From NCBI GenBank assembly GCA_041690535.1, contig JAWLHA010000057.1, forward strand, positions 1 through 28,080: a DNA stretch of 28,080 nucleotides, read 5' to 3'. The DNA is from JAWLHA01 sp041690535 (lineage in GTDB: Bacteria; Pseudomonadota; Gammaproteobacteria; Thiohalomonadales; Thiohalomonadaceae). Shown piece after piece: positions 1-5,580 of the stretch (the first letter of the stretch is position 1; each line of letters opens with the position of its first letter). The notes beneath the pieces are model-generated. The model ran no database searches and was not told the DNA's origin. It worked only from the letters and a program-made list of their open reading frames with translations. Position numbers and translations under genes: made by a program.

Positions 1-23
1 TGTGCTGTGAAGCAATCTTCGAA

Positions 24-92
24 GAGCGTAGTGCGGGAAATCCGCACGCTACGTTCTGTGGGAGCCGGAGGCGGGTAACCGCCTCCGGCGAC
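24..92 (+). mobile_element. 3' end of a group II intron (domains V and VI)
   Basis: Bases 24-56 fold as a group II intron domain V: GAGCGTAG pairs with CTACGTTC over 8 bp with AGC at the base, a two-base CG bulge interrupts the 3' strand, and a short upper helix carries a GAAA loop. At 33 nt it is one base shorter than the usual 34. Four bases later, 64-89 form a perfect 11-bp hairpin with a GTAA loop, placed as domain VI, and the strand ends in GAC near 92, fitting the usual AY 3' end. The reverse transcriptase and 5' domains would lie left of the window. Group IIC introns are known to target hairpins and attC sites, which fits the cassette-like region that follows. Confidence 0.62.
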
Positions 93-97
93 CTGGT

Positions 98-120
98 GGG
101 CGCCGGGTAACGGGCGTCCC
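98..120. other. Stem-loop directly after the intron end
   Basis: GGGCGCC pairs with GGCG-T-CCC (one bulged T) around a GGGTAACG-type loop, a few bases past the presumed intron 3' splice site. It could be the 3' exon part of a hairpin or attC that the intron entered. I see nothing else between it and the first gene at 149. Confidence 0.4.
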
Positions 121-148
121 TACCGCGAGAGCCAAGGAACTCACGGCA

Positions 149-691
149 ATGAACCATCAGTTGCGTCAAGAGCTACTGGAAATGCAGGAGGAAGACCAAC
201 GGACCCTGCGGCAACTCGTGGATGCGGGCGAGTTGCAGGAAGAGGAATACCATCCGCGAATGCGGGCCGTGCATGAGCGAAACAATGTGCGGATCAAGGA
301 GATCGTGGGCCAATACGGCTGGCCTGGTGTCAGTCTGGTCGGGAAGGAGGGCGCTAAGGCTGCATGGCTGATTGTTCAACATGCGGTTTTGGACACTGAG
401 TTCATGGAAAGAGCTTTGCCCTTGCTGAAAGAAGCAGTAAAGAATAATGAAGCGGAAGGCTGGTGCCTGGCGTATCTGCAAGACCGGGTGCTAACCATGG
501 CGGACAAGCCGCAAATCTACGGTACGCAGCATGACTTCGATGAGAACGGGACCGCTTTTCCGTTGCCAATCGCGGAGCCCGACAAAGTAGATGTCCTGCG
601 CCAGGAAATGGGTATTGAGCCACTGTCAGAGGCCACCAAGCGAATTCAGGAGAGGTATCGGCCTGTGATCAACAACTCCAAGAATGGCTAA
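149..691 (+). CDS. DUF6624 domain protein
   Basis: The 180-residue protein has no signal peptide or membrane segment and should be cytoplasmic. The N-terminal 50 residues are Glu/Gln/Arg-rich and helical. The rest carries the DUF6624 pattern: YGWPG near residue 56, then AAWLIVQH, a LQDRVL segment, YGTQ, and PI..PDKVDVLR with a final lGiePL-like motif. No function is established for this family. ATG 149 is preceded by AAGGA at 134-138. The stop codon TAA is embedded in GGCTAAC, the 5' core of an attC-like fold, so the gene looks like the cargo of an integron cassette. It is the first gene after the intron end. Family assignment is from recognised motifs; the cassette status is inference. Confidence 0.8.
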   Translation: MNHQLRQELLEMQEEDQRTLRQLVDAGELQEEEYHPRMRAVHERNNVRIKEIVGQYGWPGVSLVGKEGAKAAWLIVQHAVLDTEFMERALPLLKEAVKNNEAEGWCLAYLQDRVLTMADKPQIYGTQHDFDENGTAFPLPIAEPDKVDVLRQEMGIEPLSEATKRIQERYRPVINNSKNG

Positions 692-763
692 CCAACCAGT
701 GAACCCGACGCAGGGAAGGCTTGCGGCGCTTCGCGGAAACATTCGAGGCGGCGCGGGTTACCG
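686..763 (+). other. attC-like recombination site 1
   Basis: It starts GGCTAAC, which contains the upstream stop codon, and ends GTTACCG. AACCCGACGC near the 5' side pairs with GCGCGGGTT near the 3' side, and the apex is the self-complementary GCGGCGCTTCGCGG. The next gene has AGGAGG at 779-784 and its ATG 27 bases after the site. The 3' core departs from the canonical GTTRRRY at the last bases. Confidence 0.5.
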
Positions 764-789
764 GCAGCGTCAGCATTTAGGAGGAAGAT

Positions 790-1635
790 ATGACAACAAT
801 TTCCGCGAGACTTCCGCAAATCGATTGGAATCGAGGTTTTGGCCGTCACTGGAACGGAGGCAATCCTGCCGTAACTCATGCGTTTAACGCATTGTCATTT
901 CTCTTCCCGCAAGCCGAACGATACTTTATCGAAGTCGCTGTAGAGGTGGCTCGTGGTTTGGACAACACCAAAACCCCTGCGCTTACACAGGCCGTTAAAG
1001 GCTTCATTGTTCAAGAGTCGACCCACAGTCACCAACACAACAAATACAATGCCATCTTGAAGGCGCAAGGCTTCGAAAACGTGGTGCGCAGATTCATTCA
1101 CCGGCTTCAAGAGCGTTCTCACCGCGACTTTGCGCCTTTAACGAAGCTTGCGGTTGTGTGCGGCTACGAGCACTACACCGCCATTCTCGGAAACTTCATC
1201 CTATCCAACCCTCAAATTCTCAGGTCAGCCGAGCCGGATATGGCACTAGTCTGGGGGTGGCATTCCGCAGAAGAGACGGAACATAAGGCTGTTTGCTTTG
1301 ATCTCTATCAGGCTGCGGGTGGCGGCTGGTTCAGGCGGTGTTTGGTATTCCTTCTCGTCACATTGAATTTCAACTTAATGTTTGGGCGGCAATATTTCAG
1401 TCTGTTGTATCGTGATGGTTGTCTACATCCTTCTCGCTTCGTCAAAACGCTGCGGCAATCCTTTAGTTTCTTTTTCGGCGGGTCTGGCATTACTTGGCAG
1501 TTGCTATGGCACGGGGTGCGTTACATGAGCCCATGGTTCCACCCATGGAATCAAGACAACCGAGCCAAACTGCATTCCTGGCTCTCTGAAAACGAATGTA
1601 TGTTGCGGAAGGTTGGTAACAACCATGAACGCTAA
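790..1635 (+). CDS. PF10118-type predicted metal-dependent hydrolase
   Basis: This 281-residue protein resembles the PF10118 family of predicted metal-dependent hydrolases, which have a ferritin-like, all-helical, di-metal fold. Visible ligand motifs are E76-x2-H79-x3-H83 (QESTHSHQHN), the YEHYTA segment, and E161/E164/H165 in the WHSAEETEHK motif, followed by the family's FDLYQA stretch. Residues about 178-200 are hydrophobic and could be membrane-associated. The substrate is unknown. ATG 790 has a strong AGGAGG seven bases upstream. The stop TAA lies inside CGCTAAC, the start of another attC-like fold, so this is probably the second cassette of the array. Codon use is visibly more AT-rich than in the genes after position 6400. 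Confidence 0.82.
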   Translation: MTTISARLPQIDWNRGFGRHWNGGNPAVTHAFNALSFLFPQAERYFIEVAVEVARGLDNTKTPALTQAVKGFIVQESTHSHQHNKYNAILKAQGFENVVRRFIHRLQERSHRDFAPLTKLAVVCGYEHYTAILGNFILSNPQILRSAEPDMALVWGWHSAEETEHKAVCFDLYQAAGGGWFRRCLVFLLVTLNFNLMFGRQYFSLLYRDGCLHPSRFVKTLRQSFSFFFGGSGITWQLLWHGVRYMSPWFHPWNQDNRAKLHSWLSENECMLRKVGNNHER

Positions 1636-1996
1636 CCCCTGCTTCCGCGGGACGGCATCGGCTACCGCGCCGCCGCCGGTGAAGCGGGCCGTTTTGCGTA
1701 AAACGAATCGACCTTTGGTGGCACTCGTAGCGGCTGTAGTAATCGCGCCAATTGCACACGGGCTAATAGGCGAGCTCGTGGTTCAGTACGAAATGTGGGC
1801 TACGAACGCGCATTCCAGAAACGAGTTGGCGGATGATTTCGGACTCGCAGTTCTATGGGTGATCGTGGTCCTTCCTGGAACAGTGGTGGCGTCCATTACC
1901 GCCGCATGGATTGCTTGGCGACGTTTCCTGCCAACCAGGCTGCAATTCGAAGATCAGGCGGGGCGTGGATCTTGGCCCTATTTGGCGGTAGATTGA
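1625..1996 (+). CDS. Small two-helix membrane protein with a repeat-derived C-terminus
   Basis: I do not recognise the family. The product (123 residues from ATG 1625) has two hydrophobic helices, PLVALVAAVVIAPIAHGLIG and LAVLWVIVVLPGTVVASITA, separated by a polar loop, so it should sit in the inner membrane. The start is uncertain: ATG 1625 overlaps the preceding stop and the attC-like fold, while GTG 1679 or TTG 1694 would begin just ahead of a basic stretch and the first helix. The last 10 or so codons (from about 1965) lie in a repeat that recurs at 4250, so the original 3' end has probably been replaced when that element inserted. The gene is best treated as 3'-truncated. Confidence 0.5.
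   Translation: MNANPCFRGTASATAPPPVKRAVLRKTNRPLVALVAAVVIAPIAHGLIGELVVQYEMWATNAHSRNELADDFGLAVLWVIVVLPGTVVASITAAWIAWRRFLPTRLQFEDQAGRGSWPYLAVD
1629..1697 (+). other. attC-like fold 2 (weak 3' core)
   Basis: It begins with CGCTAAC, which contains the hydrolase stop codon. CCC-T-GCTTC pairs with GAAGCGGG, and a GC-rich inner stem (CGGGACGGC with GCCGCCG) follows. The 3' end is GTTTTGC, a poor match to the GTTRRRY core, so the site is degenerate or my boundary is wrong. It overlaps the N-terminus of the next reading frame, which bears on that gene's true start. Confidence 0.33.
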
Positions 1997-2157
1997 AGCC
2001 TTTACAGCCACCACAGGGACGATGCAGATGGTTGACGCAGCACGCAAGGAGCTCGCCGCGAGCCCGTTGTGCCCTCCGGGCGCCCTGCCACCGCCTGCCT
2101 CTCAAAGACATTTCCCTATCTATACAGTGTGCCAACCGGATGGGCGTCTTAGTCCAC
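1965..2157 (+). repeat. Dispersed repeat, copy A (probable IS91-family terminal segment)
   Basis: This 193-bp stretch matches 4250-4415 in the same orientation. Shared blocks include GTGGATCTTGGCCC, GACGATGCAGATGGTTGA, GGGCGCCCTG, TTTCCCTATCTA and CTTAGTCCAC. Copy A carries about 20 extra bases after GGGCGCCCTG. Because copy B lies just past a transposase remnant of the IS91 type, I interpret the repeat as the 3' terminal part of an IS91-like element left behind after loss of the transposase. It fills the space between the membrane protein and the next gene. Confidence 0.55.
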
Positions 2158-2227
2158 CAGGCATCTATCTACGATGCTGCGCACAGCAGATAAACAACAA
2201 GTGCTTCGATGTAAGCCGGAGGGACGG

Positions 2228-2692
2228 ATGGAGAAATTGATTTTGTTTCTAGTGTTGCTAATGTCCTTCCAGGCAAGTGCCGGTGTTGGTTGCGTTGAAA
2301 GCAATCCACTCTGGCCAAAGGATTTATCTGCGTTTATGGAGCTGATGGATTGTTCTTCTGCTGAACTGGCCATCGCGCAGGATCGGGCAGTTTATCTTCA
2401 GGGGCTTTCGGACGTATTAGTAGGGACTACGGTCCAGTGGTCGGGGACAGTTCGGTGGGTTCGTGGCGAGAGAATCGCTTTCAATGAGAGCTTCGCCAGC
2501 ATTGGGCCAGACATGAAGGCTGCGCGGGTAATGTACTACTCCGAGCCACTCGAATCTGAAGAATGGCAGCAAATTTCAATGGGGCAGGTAGTCGGACATA
2601 CAGGAAAGATACGCGCCGTAAAAGCAGATACCTTGGCGTCCACTCGGCCGATGCTCTACGTTGAGGTACAGGGCGTCAGGCCAACAAAATGA
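2228..2692 (+). CDS. Hypothetical exported protein
   Basis: The family is not recognised. From ATG 2228 the product is 154 residues with a clear signal peptide: MEK, a hydrophobic core LILFLVLLM, and an ASA cleavage site before GVGC. The mature protein would be periplasmic or secreted and has cysteines near residues 22 and 42. It contains a segment (TVQWSGTVRWVRGERIAF...VVGHTGKIRAV) that looks like a small beta-barrel, perhaps OB-like; this is a guess. ATG 2228 is preferred over the upstream in-frame ATG 2174 because GGAGG lies at 2218-2222 and the signal peptide begins there. An attC-like site begins five bases after the stop, so this is probably a cassette gene. Confidence 0.68.
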   Translation: MEKLILFLVLLMSFQASAGVGCVESNPLWPKDLSAFMELMDCSSAELAIAQDRAVYLQGLSDVLVGTTVQWSGTVRWVRGERIAFNESFASIGPDMKAARVMYYSEPLESEEWQQISMGQVVGHTGKIRAVKADTLASTRPMLYVEVQGVRPTK

Positions 2693-2696
2693 CTAA

Positions 2697-2777
2697 GGCT
2701 GACAAACCCGCCGAACTCGACGCCAAAGAGTAATGCGGCGCTTCGCGAGTCGTGATTCGTGGCGGGGTGGGTTAGCG
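2697..2777 (+). other. attC-like recombination site 3
   Basis: It begins GGCTGAC and ends GTTAGCG. GCTGACAAACCCGCC pairs almost fully with GGCGGGGTGGGTTAGC, and the inner part contains GCGGCGCTTCGCG, the same apex block as site 1. This is the best-paired site in the block. The next gene's GAGGGG lies 14 bases downstream and its ATG 27 bases downstream, as in site 1. Confidence 0.6.
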
Positions 2778-2803
2778 GTCCGATCGCTCTTGAGGGGTCA
2801 CTC

Positions 2804-3514
2804 ATGAACACAAGGAAGTATTGGATAGGGGCGGTTGTCGGAGGTTTTTTTGGAATCATCGGGATTGGTGCAACAGCATTCGCGGTGGCATTTCCAGCAC
2901 CTACGGCATGCGCAGCAATTGGTGTATATGGATTTGAAGCGGTATCCGATCGGTTTTTTGTGCCACCAAATGGTGGCCCTGCCCAGACGGCTGCATATGA
3001 GGCATTGATTCGGGAAGCGCGAGAACGTATCAAGGGGACGTTCGGGGAGCCTGAGGCCGATCCCATTATCGTGTTTTTTGACGATCCGCATTCATTCTCA
3101 CCTTTGTTTCTGAATGAGGTTGGACAGGCGCCCAGTATCGGCAAACGAGCTTGCCTCATTATTGGTCCGCGCGGCCAGAATGTTGACGTGGTCGCCCATG
3201 AACTGATGCATTCGGAAATTCTTCATCGAGTCGGAGCATGGAGAATGCTCCGAGAGATTCCCGCATGGTTTAATGAGGGAGTGGCAATGCAAGTGGACTT
3301 TCGCGAGCGCTTCATTGTTCCACCCGAAAAATTGCCGGAGACCTCGTATGTGCGAGAGTTGGAAAGCTATAACGCATTTTTTGCTGCAGAACAGAGCTAT
3401 GCCGCCGCGCGTCGTGAAGTGAAGTACTTGCTCGAAAAGCACGCAGCGAGCGGTTTGTATGCGAAATTGGAGCGGGTTCGTAGCGGTGAGCCATTCGGGC
3501 GAGTCTTTGAGTAA
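2804..3514 (+). CDS. Membrane-anchored HExxH (gluzincin-like) zinc peptidase
   Basis: The product is 236 residues. Residues 5-35 form one hydrophobic N-terminal segment (anchor or uncleaved signal), and the rest should face the periplasm. The zinc site is H132-E133-x2-H136 (HELMH), with a probable third ligand E158 in AWFNEGVAM, a spacing typical of gluzincins of the peptidase MA-like kind. The motif VDVVAHELMH preceded by a beta strand (ACLIIGP) fits this fold. The substrate is unknown. ATG 2804 follows GAGGGG at 2791-2796, and the upstream in-frame start at 2759 lies inside the attC-like fold and is rejected. It is likely the cargo of a cassette. I found no clear attC between it and the next gene, where 3515-3618 contains only short GGTTG/CAACC pairings. 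Confidence 0.75.
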   Translation: MNTRKYWIGAVVGGFFGIIGIGATAFAVAFPAPTACAAIGVYGFEAVSDRFFVPPNGGPAQTAAYEALIREARERIKGTFGEPEADPIIVFFDDPHSFSPLFLNEVGQAPSIGKRACLIIGPRGQNVDVVAHELMHSEILHRVGAWRMLREIPAWFNEGVAMQVDFRERFIVPPEKLPETSYVRELESYNAFFAAEQSYAAARREVKYLLEKHAASGLYAKLERVRSGEPFGRVFE

Positions 3515-3618
3515 TCAAATGGCGCAGCTATGAATTGCAAGTTGGTTGGGCAAGGTGCGATAAGCTGAGGCAGGAAGCTGCCGGCAGCGTGGAACAACCG
3601 TGAACCGGGAGAGCGGTA

Positions 3619-3843
3619 ATGGCAAGAAAGGTCGCTGAAATGCTGCGTCCGTGCAAAAAGTGCGGGCGCCAGACGATCCACTACAAGAACACGAAGGAAA
3701 TGAGCTGGATTATGCACCTCGTCCTAACGATTTTTACGGCAGGTCTCTGGCTGGTCGTTTGGTTCATTCTGTTGATTTGGCACGGTCTCACAAAGCCAAT
3801 AGGCGGTAAATGGGCCTGCTCACAATGCGGCTCGGCCTTGTAG
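3619..3843 (+). CDS. Small membrane protein with a split zinc ribbon
   Basis: This 74-residue protein has an N-terminal CKKCG knuckle (C12, C15), one or two hydrophobic helices (about residues 30-57, rich in Trp, Leu and Ile), and a C-terminal CSQCG knuckle (C67, C70). The two CxxC pairs together can make one zinc ribbon on the cytoplasmic face, closing the ends of a helical hairpin. The family is not recognised and no enzymatic residues are visible. ATG 3619 has GGGAG about seven bases upstream. It lies on the same strand as the other small genes and could be a cassette gene, but no convincing attC follows it. Confidence 0.68.
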   Translation: MARKVAEMLRPCKKCGRQTIHYKNTKEMSWIMHLVLTIFTAGLWLVVWFILLIWHGLTKPIGGKWACSQCGSAL

Positions 3844-3907
3844 AGCGTTTTCAGCCATTGCCGGTCATGCGGGCCGTTATCCCTCAAGGACCGTAAGCAA
3901 TCACGAG

Positions 3908-4009
3908 ATGATACTGTATGGACTCAAGAGTCGGTCCCGGGTTGAGCATGTGCTGTGGGTGCTGCAAGAATTTGGCCTAGTCGAAAATCGTGACAAAAAA
4001 GCTGATTGA
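3908..4009 (+). pseudogene. Truncated N-terminus of a glutathione S-transferase-like gene
   Basis: A short frame opens with MILYGLKSRSRVEHVLWVLQ, then EFGL. This matches the start of the thioredoxin-like domain of glutathione S-transferases (M-x-LYG...S...V.WvL.E.GL). The similarity stops after about 25 residues, and the frame closes at TGA 4007-4009, right before the palindromic repeat at 4012. A complete enzyme would need about 200 residues, so this is a fragment. AAGGA lies upstream near 3885. The identification rests on a short motif and is moderate. Confidence 0.45.
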
Positions 4010-4011
4010 TT

Positions 4012-4066
4012 CGTCATGCCCGCGAAGCCTGCCCCCGAGCGCTTCAGTCGGTAGGCGGGCATCCAG
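4012..4066. repeat. Palindromic repeat related to the family 1 internal palindrome
   Basis: The arms are CGTCATGCCCGCGAAG and GGCGGGCATCCAG. They equal the arms of the family 1 MITE palindrome (GTCATTCCCGCGAAGGC, GCGGGAATCCAG) except for matched changes T to G and A to C that keep the stem paired. About 22 extra bases sit in the loop. It marks the point where the GST-like frame is cut. Confidence 0.6.
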
Positions 4067-4074
4067 TGCTGCGT

Positions 4075-4203
4075 TTGAGCGGCGAGGAGTTCGTGTGCCG
4101 CCTCCGGCCGCACATCCTGCCGAAGGGGCTGATGCGGGTGCGTCACTGTGCGGATTTCTGGCCAACCGCTGCAGGCGGCAGCGGCTTGCCAAAATCCGGC
4201 AGG
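4075..4203 (+). pseudogene. Frameshifted remnant of an IS91-family transposase
   Basis: One frame reads LSGEEFVCRLRPHILPKGL followed by MRVRH. About 4146 the similarity moves to another frame reading CGFLANRCRRQRLAKIRQ. Together these match the conserved stretch of IS91/ISCR transposases (L..eEFl.Rfl.HvLPkGf.RiRh.GflanR.R...la.iR). The N-terminal half and most of the C-terminus are missing, so it is a dead fragment of about 43 codons with at least one frameshift. The 3' flank at 4250 is repeat copy B. The region 4204-4249 is GC-rich filler in which I recognise nothing. Confidence 0.65.
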
Positions 4204-4249
4204 TCCACTTACGGCCCCATCGGGGGCTGGGGCCGCGCGCGTCCGCACG

Positions 4250-4415
4250 GTGGATCTTGGCCCGATTTGGCATCAGATTGGAGCCTCTCCGGCCACTGCG
4301 GGGACGATGCAGATGGTTGATGCAGCACGAATGGAGTTCGCCGAGAGCGCATTTTGTCCCGGGCGCCCTGATTTCCCTATCTACAGGTGCCAACCCCATG
4401 GGCGGCTTAGTCCAC
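4250..4415 (+). repeat. Dispersed repeat, copy B (probable IS91-family terminal segment)
   Basis: It is the direct-orientation partner of 1965-2157, 166 bp long, lacking the roughly 20-bp insertion and a few bases near the CTATCTA block. It follows the transposase remnant with the spacing expected for the 3' end of the same element. Both copies can be read as open frame on either strand, but no protein is recognisable, so I treat it as non-coding. Confidence 0.58.
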
Positions 4416-4446
4416 TCAGATATTAGGGGGGAACAAAGGAAAGAGT

Positions 4447-4767
4447 GTGAAGTACTTCTATGGTGTCTTAAGTGTTTTGGGTGCGTTGCTACCCTACGGT
4501 ATGTTTGTTCCGTGGGTTATGGAGAATGGGATCGACGTCAGTCTTTTGGCAGCAGAAGCCGCGTCAACGCGCATCGGTGCATTCGCTTGGCTAGATGTGC
4601 TCGTTTCGGGGGTGGTTCTGATCGCGTTTATTCTGGTGGAAGGAGTGCGAATGCGGATGAAGAAGCTTTGGTTGCCGATCTTGGGAACCTGCGCTATTGG
4701 CGTGTCGTTTGGATTGCCGCTCTTCTTGCTTCAACGGGAGCTTCATCTTGAGAGCAATAAGCTTTGA
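4447..4767 (+). CDS. DUF2834 membrane protein
   Basis: The protein has 106 residues and three hydrophobic helices: residues about 5-23, 46-64 and 75-94. The sequence pattern LGALLPYGMFVPWVMENG, FAWLDVLVSGVVLIAFI, EGVRMRMKKLWLPILGT and VSFGLPLFLLQRE is characteristic of the DUF2834 family of small inner-membrane proteins, whose function is unknown. GTG 4447 is taken as start, with AAAGGA about eight bases upstream. The stop TGA lies in CTTTGAC, the beginning of an attC-like fold. It follows the IS91-derived repeat B directly, so the left end of its cassette, if it had one, has been lost. Confidence 0.75.
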   Translation: MKYFYGVLSVLGALLPYGMFVPWVMENGIDVSLLAAEAASTRIGAFAWLDVLVSGVVLIAFILVEGVRMRMKKLWLPILGTCAIGVSFGLPLFLLQRELHLESNKL

Positions 4768-4837
4768 CAAATAGAGCCAGTTCGGGCGCCCAGCTGCGCT
4801 GCGCTCCGTTGGGCGTCGGTTACACGGGTCGTTGGCG
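4763..4837 (+). other. attC-like recombination site 4
   Basis: The 5' core CTTTGAC contains the upstream stop codon, and the 3' core is GTTGGCG. GGCGCCCAGC (4785-4794) pairs with GTTGGGCGTC (4808-4817) around a GCGCTGCGCT apex. The next ribosome-binding site (GAGGA, 4843-4847) and start (GTG 4856) follow within 19 bases. Confidence 0.5.
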
Positions 4838-4855
4838 GTTTTGAGGAATCATGAA

Positions 4856-5299
4856 GTGATTGAGGCAGTATCAGAGAAGAATATTGAGGAAGTCCTTCCG
4901 CTGATCAGAAAGTATCAGGAATTTTACCAGATTCAAGATATCAGTGATGAGAGAAATAGGGCGTTCTTTTCTCAGTTCGGTGAAAATGGGAATGATGGAT
5001 GTCTGTTCCTCTACAGAGGTGGGGCAGGTGAGCCCCTGGGTTTCGCGACTGTTTACTTCACATATGTTTCAAGTATTCCAGCCCGAGTCGGGGTCATGAA
5101 CGACCTTTATACCCTGCCCAGTCATCGAGGGGCGGGAATTGGCAGGCAGTTGATTGACCATTGCCGGAAGTATGCCTTGGATAAGGGGGCTGCAAGACTA
5201 CAGTGGCTGACTGCGCAAGATAATTACCCGGCGCAATCTCTGTATGATTCTTTGGATGCAAAGAAGAGTGCCTGGTATGTCTACACATACACCGCATGA
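4856..5299 (+). CDS. GNAT-family N-acetyltransferase
   Basis: The product is about 147 residues. It has the GNAT fold signature: an N-terminal helix region, the beta4 strand GVMNDLYTLPSHR, and the acetyl-CoA pyrophosphate-binding loop RGAGIGRQLI, then LQWLTAQDNYPAQSLYDSL as beta5/alpha4. The acceptor substrate cannot be read from sequence; small-molecule amine, peptide and antibiotic acetylation are all possible. GTG 4856 is chosen because GAGGA at 4843-4847 is eight bases upstream. Earlier in-frame TTG codons lie in the attC-like fold. The stop TGA sits in GCATGAC, the start of the next fold. GNAT genes are common integron cargo. Confidence 0.85.
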   Translation: MIEAVSEKNIEEVLPLIRKYQEFYQIQDISDERNRAFFSQFGENGNDGCLFLYRGGAGEPLGFATVYFTYVSSIPARVGVMNDLYTLPSHRGAGIGRQLIDHCRKYALDKGAARLQWLTAQDNYPAQSLYDSLDAKKSAWYVYTYTA

Positions 5300-5372
5300 C
5301 AAATGCGCGGCAAACCAATGCCTCTCGGCGCCGGACACCGACTTCGTTCGCGCCGTTGTGTGGGCGTTGGCC
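5296..5372 (+). other. attC-like recombination site 5
   Basis: The 5' part GCATGAC contains the stop of the preceding acetyltransferase. ACCAATGCC pairs with GGGCGTTGG, and inside it CGGCGC pairs with GCGCCG, giving the two-box layout of attC. The 3' core is GTTGGCC. A family 1 element now lies between this site and the next gene. Without it, the next start would be about 25 bases away. Confidence 0.52.
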
Positions 5373-5390
5373 TTTTTGTGCTGAGGAAAG

Positions 5391-5566
5391 GTAGCTACTC
5401 GCCCCCTGTCATTCCCGCGAAGGCGGGAATCCAGTGTGGTCAAGGCTGAGAAGGTAAGACTGTTTGATCCGCCCTGCTCAAGTGGAGAACACCACTCGTT
5501 CCGTTGTCACTTTTCTGGATTCCCGCCTTCGCGGGAATGACGGTTTCGGGGGGGGTGAGTAGTTAC
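5391..5566. mobile_element. Family 1 MITE, copy 1 (IS66-like ends)
   Basis: This 176-bp element begins GTAGCTACTCGCCCCC and ends GAGTAGTTAC. Each arm carries the palindrome ATTCCCGCGAAGGCGGGAAT. It differs from copy 2 (reverse complement of 22548-22723) at nine positions with no length change. The flanks are GAGGAAAG on the left (5383-5390) and GAGGAAAA on the right (5567-5574), an 8-bp direct repeat with one mismatch. GTAA-type ends with 8-bp duplications are those of the IS66 family. No transposase is encoded. The right-hand duplication contains the GAGG ribosome-binding site of the next gene. Confidence 0.85.
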
Positions 5567-5580
5567 GAGGAAAAAACGAA

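Noticed and set aside
1965..2157. Small proteins on either strand of repeats A and B
   Set aside because: Both copies are open on both strands and indels change the frame between copies. A shared terminal DNA segment explains the similarity better.
3515..3618. Another attC site between the peptidase and zinc-ribbon genes
   Set aside because: GTTGGGC at 3545-3551 matches the 3' core exactly, but I could not find a complementary 5' part, and the distance to the next start (68 bases) is unlike the other sites.
3990..4751. A 253-codon frame on the + strand over the IS91 remnant, repeat B and DUF2834 gene
   Set aside because: Only the short GFLANRC... stretch is protein-like. The frame runs through a repeat and across a real gene in another frame.
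5391..5566. An outward promoter inside the family 1 element
   Set aside because: TTGTCA is present, but no TATAAT-like hexamer lies at a proper distance.
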